Shown: positions 10,636-21,714, counted from the stretch's first letter. The stretch is DNA of 64,000 nucleotides from Meconema thalassinum (GCA_946902985.2 OX336398.1:235208120-235272119); one strand, 5' to 3'. Translations and numbers: made by a program. Notes: generated by a model not told the origin, from the letters alone.

Positions 10636-13529
10636 TGGTGTATTCTTTGAATACACGGTACCTGAGATATAATTTTTATTGCTCTTTGCATGTTCATTTC
10701 TTCCTTCTTCTTTGTCAATTACCAACAGTGATCATCTGTTTTCTCCTTGTTGGGCATATCTCTTATGTCTTCATAAGTATGTTTCAGATATATAACTTCT
10801 GTGACCCACCTAGCGTCACCTCGCAGCGAATCTCTGAAGCTCCTCAATTCTTCCTGGTGCTAGAGGACTTACTTATCCATTTAGCTACCAGATCCTGTTA
10901 CCATCGTCAGCTATTTTCTCTTGGAGCAAGAGGACTACGTCCACTTCTTTACTCACCATGCTGCGCTAGTATCAACTGTTATCAACTCTTAGAAGACCGG
11001 CTCAGCAAGAGAAGATAAATTTTTTGTATTTAAGTTGGTAATGCTTATATGTTCTCCTTTTGTCTCCTACCCCCCACTCTTTCCCCCCTTCTTGGTCCCT
11101 TCGTGCTCCGTTGAGCTGCTCTCACTTCTTAGTCTGCAGTTGACTCGTTCAGTCAAAGCTCCGCTCGAGCTTGCCTCCTCAAACCAAGAGGCTCACCCTC
11201 TTCTACGCCATGTTGGCTAAGTAATCTTCAACAGAAACTTCGACTTCAACATGAAATCAAGATAAGTACCATTTTAAAAGTTTTAACCTCATCTTCATGG
11301 TTTTAACTTCCTCGTGCTTTTAATTATAATTTATAGACAGTGTGAAATCATTTACTTTGGGGCAATAATCATTCCTCGTGGGATTTGCCATGTTGAGCTT
11401 TTGCTTGTATAAGCCAACCTTACTAAAAAAGAGCTTTTCTTAAGCTATTTAAACGAGAAACCCTCTCGCTACGTGGGATATTATCTAATACCCGCTGTCT
11501 ATATTTATAAAGCTAATTCCTCCGTTGGATTTTCTCAACCCCATTTTCTGCTAAGGTCGTTCTGGGACCTTCGAGATCTTGTTCTCTATCTGCGAGTCTT
11601 GCCGTCAAGTATTGTTCACGCACTTGTGAAAATGCTAGTTAAAATGGGGAATCTTCCTTACAAATTTTTGCAATAGCTAACTTTCTTCCACCGCTGGAAC
11701 CTCTGGAACCTTCTAAGGCGCATTTAATTGTAAATCACAACTTTTTCAAGAAATAGACTCTCACCTATAGTGCAATCAGTTATTTCCATAATTGCAATAA
11801 CTTTTTTTTCTCATAAACTTCAGTGTTTCTATAGTGAACTTTGCATCCATCTTCATAGACTATAGTGATAAACAGTGCTTGCTCCACGTTTCTACCGCGT
11901 CGCGATCGTCCGGTTATATTAAATACGGCCATGAACATTGATCCTATATCCCAATGATCTTTCCTCAACCTTCTACTAACCATCGTTATTAATAAAATTG
12001 TAACTTTCTATAAGGTGTCACTCACAAGGTGCCCTTCCCTCTTTGCTAGTTTAACATTAATTAAATTCTGCATAATTGCTTGTGTGATACAAGTTTTAAA
12101 TTTACGTTGTTCCTTTCCCATAATCAGGGAAAACAATTCTTTAAACTCTTGAGCGAGTCATGTTCAGGTTTCACGAAATGGAAACTGTCCCATTTGGCGA
12201 GTGATTCCTGCTCAAACTTGGGAAGTCCAGAACTTTCCCTTTCACTTTCTTCAGGTTTCACAGTAAGTGACCTGCCCTTTTTGTATAATTCTCATATATT
12301 AATTCTGTATAAATATAAGAAGTTGTAGGAACTTCTATCTTATTTTTCATGTTGTTATTATTGTTATTTTCAAAGTTTTCACTTTCTCTAGAACATTCTC
12401 TCCTGAATTTCTTAAGGTGCACTTTTGTACTCCAATTCACGTTTAAGCTTTAATTATTTCATTGCTCATTTGTTTAAATCTTATAAAGATTTTAAAAACA
12501 TGTAAGGTTTGAAACCTTGTAAATTGTCAATTGCTTGGAGCAACCGTTTAATGTTGAGAGGTCTGCGACCCTATTTGTTAAAAAGTTCAAATGAACTATG
12601 TTTATTAAAATTATATTGCATAATTGTTAATTTCCTCAAACTTTTTCTAATTGTAAAATAAACAAATCTTTTCCCTTCGCTTTTTCATTTACGAATATAA
12701 AGTTTAGGCAAAATCCTGTCTTCCTTGACTCTCCTCACTCAATGATATTAAAATCATTAATAGAGCTTTCACCATTTGTTGCATTTGAGCAAGAACTCTT
12801 AATTTTCACCTCACTAAAGTTCTTCTTAGCGTTAATAGCTAATTCTAATTGGCCAGTAAGGCAAGTAAAGCTCGCTGGGCCAGCTACCTGCTTGTGGAGA
12901 CCCTCTCCGAAAACTTATGGTCAGTTTTCTAAAAAATAAGTGTTTCTTTTTGTCTAAACTTTTAGCCGGCTCCTCGCTGAGTAAAAGCTTAGCCATTTTC
13001 CAATGCAACCATTGGTTCCTTTACCAAGATTACCCAATAAGGCATAATCTTTTATCATTTTCCTTTTTAGAGACACTTGGTCGCCCTTACAGGAACTCCA
13101 TAATTTTGGAAATTGAAAATACCAAGCTTGAGTTAAATCATTGGCATTCTTCGAGTTACTTTGTAAAACCTAATTTCTTTGAGAAGACATACAGTAAATT
13201 TGTTCCTCTCAGTCTTGCCAGACCAGCACTCTTCCCCATAGTAGTTTTATATATGCTTGAGAGGGATTATACGAAAGCCACTCTCTTGCAAACAGCCCAA
13301 GTTCTATCTGTGTTTCTCGTCAGCTTAGACCAAGTCCTTATTCATTTTAGGTATCCGAAAGAGGATTTTCGGTGGCAACCACTTTTAAGTGTGTTTAACA
13401 CTAAACTTATTAATTTTGTGGGACTCTCCTCCTATTTTTCTATCCTTCTTTTCCAATCCAAAATCTACTTCCTTCTTTTAATCATCTTCCCTTGGTGGGA
13501 GGGTTATTCCTTAGCCAATAAACTACCCA
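10636..13529 (+). repeat. 3' LTR of BEL/Pao retrotransposon (about 2.9 kb)
   Basis: This is the direct partner of 2144-5038, starting TGGTGTATTC and ending CTACCCA, followed at once by the duplicated ACCTG. Sample differences from the left copy are CAATTACC for CAAACACC near 10718, ATATTTATAAAG for ATAATTATAAAG near 11502, and GGTGGGAGGG for GGTGGGTGGG near 13495. Near-identity over 2.9 kb rules out an old copy. Confidence 0.95.
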
Positions 13530-13534
13530 ACCTG
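13530..13534. repeat. Target site duplication of the BEL/Pao element, right copy
   Basis: ACCTG directly follows the last base of the right LTR and matches 2139-2143 exactly. Confidence 0.93.
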
Positions 13535-13720
13535 CGCTTGCCTGAGTGGGTATATCCGACGACTAAGTAAGTGCTATTATTAGCCACCCGCTGTTCACAT
13601 GGCGTTGATCAGAGGGACAAATCTCAGTCAACATTGTCTTGCGATTCACACATAGCCTAGAAGAACGAATTTCTCCTCAAGTGTCTAAATGTGTTGCATG
13701 AATACTTTACCTAATAAATT

Positions 13721-15105
13721 AACAAGAAGTTCCGTGACGAACTAAAGAGCCTACTTTTCTTAAAATTTAGGATTCATGACAATGATTAATCAATGGACCC
13801 ATCTGGAATAATGACGAAATTAAGTTGGTGATATCGACATTTCTAATTAGTTCGAAATACTGTATACCTGGCATAATGTAGCTTAATAGAGAACTACAGT
13901 TGGCAGCCCTGGTGACTGAATATATTCTTAGGTCCATCTTTTAAGGTACAGAATACAAAATTTGGTTGAAGTCCAATGGAGAGCATGGACGACGTTACAT
14001 GCTGTTAGACATTGGATCTATCAGCGCCCATAAAATAGTATTGACAACAATGTCATGCATGTGTTGGTCAGAAATATTACGATCTATTGTTGTTCCAATT
14101 TTGGATGAAATCCATTAGTTAGTAGAGAAGTTACATGTATTTTAAAATTGGACCCACAAGCAGGCTTAGAATCATGTTGGCAGCACTAGCGTATGCTAGT
14201 TACTCCAAATCAAACTAGAATGTCAGGTGCTATACGTGTGCAAAGTTTAGAGCTATTGGCTTGCATACCGTACTTTCTTATATATTAATATAAGGGTAAG
14301 AAATTAGAGACAGCATTTAGTAACAGTTGGTAGCTCTGATTGCTCTTAAGAATACGCATAGTCATATCTGTTATGGTACACATAGCACATACGAAATTTG
14401 GTTGAAATCCAAGTGACAGTAGAGAAGTTACATTAATTTTAAAATTGGTCTTATCAGCAGTCCCAGAATCATGTTGGTAGCACTGACGTATATTAGTTAC
14501 TCCAAATTAATCTAGAATGTTAGTTACTATACGTGTGCATATTTAGAGCCTTCAGCTTGCATACTTTCTGATATTTTGGTATTTGGATAAAGAAAATGAG
14601 AGAGCATTTATTAACAGTTAGCACCATTGGTGGCTCTTTAGAATACGCACAGTCATATATCTATATGTACACATACTACATACAACATTTGGTTGAAATC
14701 CAATTGATAGTGTAGAAGTTACATTCATTTACAATTTGGACCTATCTGCTGGCTTAGAATCATTTTGGCAATACTGTCATTTATGGCCTCATGGAAATTA
14801 AACTGATATATTATTATCTATATGTGTGCAAATTTTGGAATAGCTCCCATGCATACCTTCCAAGTTATCCAACATGGAGCTTTAATTTCAATTGCGATTT
14901 TTTAGCAGTTGGTAGCACTGACATCATTTTCAAAATATGGCCGTAAGATATACAGGTACAGATCTTTACTCACACCAACTTTGGTTTCGATTGGTGCAGC
15001 CGTTTAGGAGTTGACAGACAGACGGACAGACAGACAGACACACACACATTTGTCCGGATCGATCTCATGAGTCTACTTTTTCCTCATTTTTGTGAAAAGT
15101 AGGCT
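13721..15105 (-). mobile_element. Helentron-like non-autonomous repeat, copy A (subfamily 1)
   Basis: Read on the minus strand it opens with AGCCTACTTTTCAC and an imperfect hairpin partner (GGAAAAAGTAGAC), then CTTATGAGATC, then a (GTCTGTCT) microsatellite. It closes with a hairpin (AGTTCGTCACGGAACT) and CTTGTT. The interior is built from diverged ~290-300-bp modules, each with GCTGCCAAC and CAACCAAATTT. There is no ORF. This arrangement of a subterminal inverted repeat, microsatellite near one end and a stem-loop near the other is known from HINE/DINE-1 elements. The class is inference; the repeat family itself is certain. Confidence 0.75.
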
Positions 15106-16150
15106 AAAATAGTATTGTAATATCAGTGGATTTGGATAACAAATCTGCGGATACGGATAAGAGACGTGCGGATGCGGTGCGGATGCGGTAATGTTTTGTT
15201 TGACCGCACAAGACTCTTGTTATAGGGGAGAGCAAAAGACAAGTATGACAAAAGTTAAAAGACCTGGATAAAATAAATAAATAAATATGTATATAGGATG
15301 AAAGTAAATTAAAAAAAGACAACAAAATATGGTAATGGTGGAAAAGATGAAAAACATAAAAGCAAAACCAAAAGGAGAAACTGAACAAGTTGAAAGTTCA
15401 GGAAGTTGAATTGTACAAGACATGATGTGCTCAAAAACAAGCTTTGCGATAGCAAAAGAAGACTTTAATAAGAAAAGAAAATCACTTTGTGCAGCAGTGA
15501 ATATAGATTTAAGAAAGTGAGTTATGTTTGCAATGTGGCAATGTATGGAGCCGAAACCTGGAAGATGAGAGAAGAAATGTGGATTTGGAGGCCCAGATAT
15601 GTCTCCATAGCACTTCGAAGCGTGGCGAAATCTCTGGGACAAGCAGTTGTCCTGAAACTCATTTCCCAACCTAATAGTCTCTAAGCTATGTTATGGGTGA
15701 AAGGTATTGATTATTTTAATAGACTGGCATCAGTAATGAATGAGCTTTGAGTTTAGATGGATGTATTACCCGCATTCCAGCCACCTGCTGTTCATACAAA
15801 ACCATTAATCACTGCCCGAGCACAAGTACAGACACAGGCCGATATATTGTACATCAACATACAAGAGGATTAAATAAAAACCACGAAATTATATTTGGCT
15901 TCATAATTATTGTTCCCCGTAAACCACATCACATATTATGTTATGAGATTGGGGGAAAGTTTGGAAATGATACAAAATATATATCGAATCACAATTTGTT
16001 GGTAAAACAAGCTTCATTCCCTACAGATGTTCCAGAATTAAATAATATCGACTAAATGTGGATTTAATTAGTTTCATATAGATTGTTATTATTTCACATA
16101 GAGGCTGAGATATCAGGGGCGACAGCTTCTCTTAATCCCTTTTTCTTCTC
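15106..16150. other. Mostly unassigned; possible weak LINE relic
   Basis: Around 15440-15575 (plus) the broken translation reads like a LINE reverse transcriptase tail (NIDLRK, then YGAETWKM after a frame change), similar to LLTSNIDL and YGSETWTI in the clearer copy at 47.6 kb. I regard this as a weak match. The rest holds GCGGAT-rich sequence at 15140-15200 and nothing else that I recognise. Confidence 0.3.
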
Positions 16151-16153
16151 TGG

Positions 16154-16381
16154 TTGAGGCCAGTAGTTTCTTCGTCCCTTTCTATCTGTATATCTTATTG
16201 TATTAATCATTTATTCATTCGTTTAACTACTTATCTATTTATTTATTTATTGAATTATATTTGTATTGATTTATTTATTTACTTATTTATTTATTCAAAT
16301 ATTCATTCAGTATTCTATTTTATTTTGTTTATTTTTTTACTCACTTACTTATACATTTATTTACTTATTTAATAGTGTAAT
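16154..16381. repeat. TTTA-rich low-complexity DNA
   Basis: This stretch is interrupted (TTTA)n and (CTTA)n. Chance long frames such as 16154-16372 encode only Tyr/Leu/Ile-rich sequence and are not genes. Confidence 0.85.
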
Positions 16382-16767
16382 AGCTTGCCTCGGTGGGTGA
16401 ATGAAGAGCGTGTCGGTCTACTAACCCCAAGATTGCAGGTTCACTCCTGGCCGCGGTAAGGGATTTTTGAAAGACGGCAAAAATACGACACGCATGTGAT
16501 ATGATGTTGGAATGTCAAAGAACTCATTTGAATTCAGTAGGCCGTGTTCATAATGGCAAAATTAATCTCGGGAGTTTCCGCCAACATAATGTTCCTCATG
16601 TCTCTACTAGAAAGCGCTATAGTGTTCAAGGAGCTTAGATATCTAAACTCCTTGACTTTCATAGTAATTCAAGGAACAACGAAATTCGACATGCAAGCCA
16701 CCCTTGGGGTGTCAAATTACAAAGCTTGCACCCGGCATCCGAGGCCATACGATATTATTATTATAAT
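16382..16767 (+). mobile_element. SINE family 2, tRNA-like head, (ATT)n tail
   Basis: The head CGGTGGGTGAATGAAGAGCG and the later GCAGGTTCACTCC resemble the A and B boxes of a class II (Ser/Leu-type) tRNA. The body includes AGTAGGCCGTGTTCATAATGG and AAGGAGCTTAGATATC, and it ends with GAGGCCATACGATATTATT running into ATT repeats. Other copies lie at 41741, 45262 (headless) and 46159. These would be transcribed by RNA polymerase III and moved by a LINE. The partner LINE is unknown. Confidence 0.85.
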
Positions 16768-16924
16768 GTATTTATGTATGTATTTGTTTGTATATATATA
16801 TATACTCGTATATTCATTCATATACTTATTTATTTATTTACTTTTTATTAATTTATTAATTTATGTTTTTATTTTATTTTTCCACTTATTTATTTACTTA
16901 TTTCTTCTTCTTTCTTCGAATTTG

Positions 16925-17100
16925 GCCTAATGTGGACCACGGGAAACAATTAATTTGCTGGTCAGTTCCTTTTTCTTCTCCCAGAATGTCTTCATCCCTT
17001 CGTTGTGGTTCCTCCTCCTTTCCTCTGCCCAGGTGTTCTTGGTCGTTCCACTGGGTGTCTCCTTGAACCCCTTGAAGTTATCAATTTTACCTCGAAACAC
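16925..17100 (-). pseudogene. LINE ORF2 C-terminal fragment
   Basis: The minus-strand translation contains NTWAEERRRNHNEGMKTFW, the usual end of a large class of LINE ORF2 proteins (compare RPTWTEEGKRAFSARMKEYW at 22.9 kb). It is likely the same element as the upstream piece at 19112-19385, separated by later insertions of SINE 1 and a Helentron-like copy. Confidence 0.7.
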
Positions 17101-17116
17101 AGCCTATTCCAGATGT

Positions 17117-17545
17117 CTAAGCGGCTTCGGTGGCGTAGTTGGTAGCGTGCTGAACTGCTGTGCCCAAGATAGCGGGTTCAAACCCAGCCGAAGTCGTCGG
17201 ATTTTTTAAGAGCGTTAAAATCCTTCAGTATGCCTTCCTTCGGTGGGGAAGTAAAGCCGGCGCTCCCATGTCATAGATTTATGGCATTTTGAAGATCCTT
17301 CCACTAACTAAACTTGTGTGAAGCTAAATTTCTAGGTTAGAATTCGTTGGAACGCTCTATCAAAGTTCCAACGATCACCACTAGGTATCATTGACATCTG
17401 GTAGCGAAAGTTGGAACTACTGGAAATTGAACGGAACTTGTAGGTCACCCTATGGGTGTCCACTAGAAGCAGTTACAGCCTCTCGCGAGCCGAACATGTC
17501 CTTGGACACTCCCGGCACTAAAATCCATACTATAAATAAATCCAG
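17117..17545 (+). mobile_element. SINE family 1, tRNA-like head
   Basis: GGCGTAGTTGGTAGCG (A box) and GCGGGTTCAAACCC (B box) lie about 30 bp apart at the head. The body contains CAGTATGCCTTCCTTCGG, TTGGAACGCTCTATC and GGTATCATTGACATCTGG, and it ends near CCCGGCACTAAAATCC with an AT-rich tail. Copies are at 35818 (plus), 43048 (minus) and 48150 (minus). It appears inserted in a minus-strand LINE. Confidence 0.9.
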
Positions 17546-17637
17546 CTGTGTTGTGGATGTGCGCCAACTTCCTCCTCTCCTTTCATCTACACACATTGTA
17601 GTCGTCTTTAACATGGTGATTTAATTAAAGATTTTTT

Positions 17638-19098
17638 TGCCTACTTTTCACATTTTGCAAAAATGAGGAAAAAGTAGACTTATGAGATCGGGAAAATGTG
17701 TGTCTGTCTGTTTTACTGTCCGTCTGTCTGTCCTTCTGTCTGTCTGTCTGTCTGCCTGTCTGTCTGTCGTCTGGCTGTGTGTGTGTCCCCCCATATCAAC
17801 TCCTAAACGGCTGCAGCAATCGGAACAAAATTTGGTAGGAGTAAAGATCTATACCTGAATATCTCACGGCCATATGTGAAAATGATGTCAGTGCTACCAA
17901 CTGCTGAAAAATCGCAATTGAAATTTTAGCTCAATGTTGGATATCTTGGAAGGTATGAATGGGAGTTATTTCAAAATTGGCACACGTATAGATAATAATA
18001 TTGCAGTTTAATTTCCAGGGGGCCATACATGGCAGTGCTGCCAAAATGATTATAAGCCTGCTCATAAGACCAAATTTTAATGCATATAACTTCTACACTA
18101 TCAATTGGATTTCAACGAAATTTCGCATGTACTATGTGAACATAAACAGATATGACTGAGCGTATTCTTAAGAGCCACCAGGGCTGCCAACTGTTAATAA
18201 ATGCTCTGATTTTTTATCCATGTACCCATATATCAGAAAGTATGCAAGCCGACAGCTTTAAACTATGCACACGTATAGTACCTGACATTCTATATTAATT
18301 TGGAGTAACTTATATAGGCCTACGACAGTGCTACCAACATGATTCTAAGGCTGCTGAGAGGTCCAATTTTAAATACATGTAAATTGTATACTATCATTTG
18401 GATTTCAACCAAATTTCGTATGTGCTATGTGTACTATAAGAGATACGATTATGTCGATTCTTAAGATTAACCAGGGCTGCCAACTGTTGATAAATAATGT
18501 CTCTATTTTTGTTACCCTAATATCAATATACAGAAAGTATGCAAGCCAATAGCTCTAAACTTTGCACACGTATAGTGCCAGACATTCTAGATTAATTTGG
18601 AGTAACTAATATAGGCCTACCCCAGTGCTGCCAACATGATTCTAAGCCTGCTGATAGGTTCAATTTTAAAATGCTTGTAACTTCTATACTAACTAATGGA
18701 TTCCATTAAAAATTGATACAGCCATAGATTATATTATTTCAGATTATTTCTGACCAATACATGTATGCCATTGTTGCCAATATGATTTTACGCGCGCTGT
18801 TAGATCCAATGTTTAACTGCATGTAACGTCCATGCTATCCATTGGACATCAACCAAATTTTGTATTCTGTACCTTAAGAGATGGGACTAAGAATATATTC
18901 AGTCACCAGGGCTGCCAACTGTAGTTCTTTATTAGGCTACATTATGCCAGGTATACAGTATTTCGAACTATTAAAAATTTCGATATTAGCATCTTAATTT
19001 CGTCATTATTCTAGATAGATCCATATAGATTAATCATTGGCATGAATCTTAAATTTTAAGAAAAGTAGGCTCTTTAGTTCGTCACGGAACTTCTTGTT
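17638..19098 (+). mobile_element. Helentron-like non-autonomous repeat, copy B (subfamily 1)
   Basis: It opens GCCTACTTTTCACATTTTGC with its hairpin partner, then TTATGAGATCGGG and a long (GTCT)n tract, and closes with CACGGAACTTCTTGTT. GTAGGC near the right end is inverted relative to GCCTAC at the left. Internal modules recur near 18025, 18325, 18623 and 18768. It splits a minus-strand LINE whose coding pieces lie on either side. Copy A is its inverted counterpart. Confidence 0.78.
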
Positions 19099-19111
19099 AT
19101 TATTCGATTCT

Positions 19112-19385
19112 AATCTATTCTCACGAGGTGCCCATAAACCTTCAGTCTCGTCTTGCGCATGGTGTCCGGGATCTTCTCTGCCTGTCGATATATATCCACA
19201 TTTCTCCTCTTTCTCAATGTACCATCGTTTCGTTTTTGAGGCCCTAGTATCTTCCGCAAGATTTTTCTCTCTTTCTTCCCTAATTCGTCAATTTCCCCCT
19301 TTTTTTTTACAATATCAGGCATTCGGAACTGTAAAGACTTTCCGGCTGGAAAACCGTGGTATAGTGTCGTATCTTCGCCCGGTAA
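19112..19385 (-). pseudogene. LINE reverse transcriptase tail fragment
   Basis: The minus-strand translation includes ELGKKERKILRKILGP and DTMRKTRLKVYGHLVRI, the conserved region after the RT palm in many insect LINEs. The 70-codon open frame is 19110-19322, and upstream sequence continues the similarity (FQPESLYSSE) across a stop codon. The 3' end is cut at 19098 by Helentron-like copy B. Confidence 0.8.
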
Positions 19386-19470
19386 GATATAGACCTCTTA
19401 TATGTTTATTTATTTACTTATTTAATTATTTACTTTACATTTATTTATTTATTTATTTATTTAATTGTAG

Positions 19471-19875
19471 TAAGTTGAGAGAGGTAATCTAGGTGTTTGC
19501 CCCTTAGAATACCAAACATCATCACATTCCTCTGTAACAGGACAACGCTACGACTGTACAAAATTAACGAAAGCAACGACAACAATTAAACTGCCACAAG
19601 GAATTATACTTCCTGGTAACGGAGAAGGTATCGAGGAAAGAAATTGGAAACAGATTGGAACACGATACATCATCAGTCGCTAGGGACTTGCCTTCAGTTT
19701 GAACGTTAATTATTTATTGATTGATCATAAGAACACAAGATAGCAACTCTGTCTTGCTGGATGTAGGCGCCCATGTGCTTCGGACTAGCGCCTCACATGA
19801 AGATGTTACTGTTATTATAATAATAATATTAATAATATTATTATTAATAATAATAATAATCTTCTTCTTCTTCTT
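19471..19875. other. Unassigned, ending in AAT and CTT microsatellites
   Basis: A TTTA-rich tract ends just before this stretch. From 19815 there are (AAT/ATT)n and then (CTT)n runs to 19876, the latter probably the tail of the adjacent minus-strand SINE. I see no coding signal. Confidence 0.6.
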
Positions 19876-20072
19876 CGGTTTTTCCCAATTAATTGGGGTC
19901 ACCGGAGCCAACCAGGCTCATTTTAGTTTTGGCCGGGGATTTAAGGTCGGATGCCCTTCCTGACACCACGTGATTTTTCAGGTGAAAATTCCACCCCGCT
20001 GTCGCCGGGATTCGAACCCCGGTCGTCCGGGTGAAAGACGAGCAGCTAATCCACTGCGCCATCACGCTCCCC
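19876..20072 (-). mobile_element. SINE family 5, tRNA-like head
   Basis: On the minus strand the head reads GATGGCGCAGTGGATTAGC (A box) and GGGGTTCGAATCCCGG (B box), a convincing tRNA pair, followed by a body through CCTTAAATCCCCGGCC and an (AAG)n tail at the left. One copy is seen in this window. The head begins exactly where an (AAT)n run starts at 20074. Confidence 0.8.

Positions 20073-20073
<1 letters not shown>

Positions 20074-20103
<30 letters not shown>
20074..20103. repeat. (AAT)n microsatellite
   Basis: About ten AAT units lie directly between SINE 5 and the truncated start of the LINE at 20103. R4/Dong-type LINEs are known to favour TAA repeats, so this may be the target of that LINE. 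Confidence 0.9.
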
Positions 20104-20105
<2 letters not shown>

Positions 20106-21345
20106 CATGTCATTAAAGCAGTTAACACATTTGCAATGCCCGTAGTTACATACCCCTTTGTTATCATCAGGTGGACTCAAACTGAGCTGCACGATCTGCA
20201 ACGAAACACATCGGTGCTTTTATCACGCCATCGTATGCACCATCCGAAATCAGCAACAGTGCGTCTGACTCTACATCGGTCTGAAGGTGGTAGAGGACTG
20301 ATAGACCAACCTTCATACAAAACAAGTGACAACTCTGCGTGCATTTTTCCACAACAAAGGAGAAACATCCCATCTCCATCGCACTGTATCTTCAGCTGAT
20401 GATAATTATACACCGCTCCATCTGTCATCTTTATATTCACCAGTAAACGAAATGAAAACTACTGAATACAAGATCGGGAATTGGAAACAGAAGGCGCTTC
20501 ATGGGAAGTTTCCACATGAGTTGGACCAGCCTCACATCGACAAGTTAGCGTCACACTCTTGCCTGACCCTCTCGGTCCTCCTTCCGGAAACAGAGGGATT
20601 TGTTGTGGCTATCCAAGACCAAGTTATTGCTACTCGAAGCTATCGGAAATTTATCATAAATGTTCCAGCAACAGAGACTGAGAAGTGTCGCCGCTGTGGC
20701 AAATGTAGTAAGACCATTCAACACAATATATCAGGTTGTTCCCACCTTGCCAACACTGACTACAAACATCGGCACGATCAAGTTGCCAACATTATCCACC
20801 AGAAACTGGCCTTGAAGTACAAACTTCTTCAAAGCTCCGTACCCTAGTGGCGGTACACACCATCTGCAGTACTCAAAAATGCCACACACAAGCTGTACTG
20901 GGACAGAGGAGTTGTGACAGATGTTGCAGTCAGTAACAACCGGCCAGATATCATTGTCATCAATAAAGAACACAGAGAGGCATTACTGATAGATATCGCA
21001 TGTCCCAACACTCAAAACATCCAAACAACAGCTGCTACTAAAATATCTAAGTACACAGAGCTGGCAATTGAGATAAAGCAGATGTGGAAACTTGCGTCCG
21101 TGACTACAATCCCAATAAATGCATCGTGTACTGGTGTTATACCCAAAACTATCGTCAGTAGCCTATCAGCATTGAATCTGCATCCGCAGATATATATTGA
21201 ACTTCAGAAGGCAGTTCTGTTAAAAACCTGCCATATTGTCAGGAAGTTCCTTGGTGACAATACCCTGGTCGAACACTCAGCAAGGCTCGTTGATCCAGAT
21301 GGAAATTTAGTTCATCCTATAAATGAAGGAGACTGGTGAAGAGTG
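20103..21345 (+). pseudogene. 5'-truncated LINE with zinc finger and restriction-like endonuclease (R4/Dong-like)
   Basis: The first readable part (to about 20320) is the end of the RT region: KAVNTFAMPVVTYP, RHRMHHPKSATVRL and EGGRGLID. After one frame change near 20320-20340 the frame continues with a CCHC-type finger (CRRCGKC, then H, C and a YKHRHD segment, 20680-20790). A TAG at 20845 follows, and then NNRPDIIVINKEHREALLID, the PD...D pattern of the restriction-like endonuclease found after the RT in R2/R4-type LINEs. It ends with VLLKTCHIVRKFLG. Only one frameshift and one stop break it, so the copy is fairly young. The 3' UTR probably runs to about 21510 (AATAAAACATAAAAATAAT). The R4/Dong assignment is inference. 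Confidence 0.85.
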
Positions 21346-21714
21346 CGGGCTCGACAAGGATGTACAGTAATGTGAAGTCTCTGAACAGTGTAATCTAAGA
21401 ACGTACCTCAGTACAGATGGTTCCTTGCTAAGGCCGAACCACGCTGTAACATAAAAATTAGCCGGTATTTGCCGTGATAATGATGTCAAACAATAAAACA
21501 TAAAAATAATATATTTTTTTTACGAGGGACTGTGGAAAATCTTCAAAAGACACTTGTGAAGGGTCCGCACTCCACAGTAGTGTGGGATTTTTACCCACTA
21601 AAAACCACATCCCTTTTCCCACGATGCGTTCATCACCCCGGAACCGCTCTCGCATTACTTCAGGGTGATGTCGTGCTTACTTAGCCTTTCAGACTTCTTC
21701 TTCCTTCATTTCTT

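Larger units (their letters stand above)
2144..13529 (+). mobile_element. Complete BEL/Pao LTR retrotransposon
   Basis: The order is LTR (2144-5038), tRNA-Phe primer site (5044-5061), leader, single gag-pol frame (5304-10598), short spacer, LTR (10636-13529), with ACCTG duplicated outside. Total length is about 11.4 kb, half of it LTR. The reverse transcriptase, RNase H, integrase and Gag-type domains follow the BEL/Pao layout, in which gag and pol are often one ORF. Every essential motif that I looked for is present and the frame is uninterrupted, so the copy may still be competent. No env-like third ORF is present. One oddity is the lack of a purine tract directly before the right LTR. Confidence 0.95.

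Noticed and set aside
15220..15669. 149-codon minus-strand frame
   Set aside because: No recognisable domain, and opposite to weak LINE similarity.
17117..17200. Functional tRNA genes at the SINE heads (also 20000-20072, 28180-28232, 42912-42985, 55800-55873)
   Set aside because: A and B boxes are present but acceptor stems do not close, and each is followed by a repeated body.
13721..19098. Helentron-like copies A and B as ends of one large inverted-repeat transposon
   Set aside because: They are inverted relative to each other 4 kb apart, but each is complete and the family has independent copies elsewhere.
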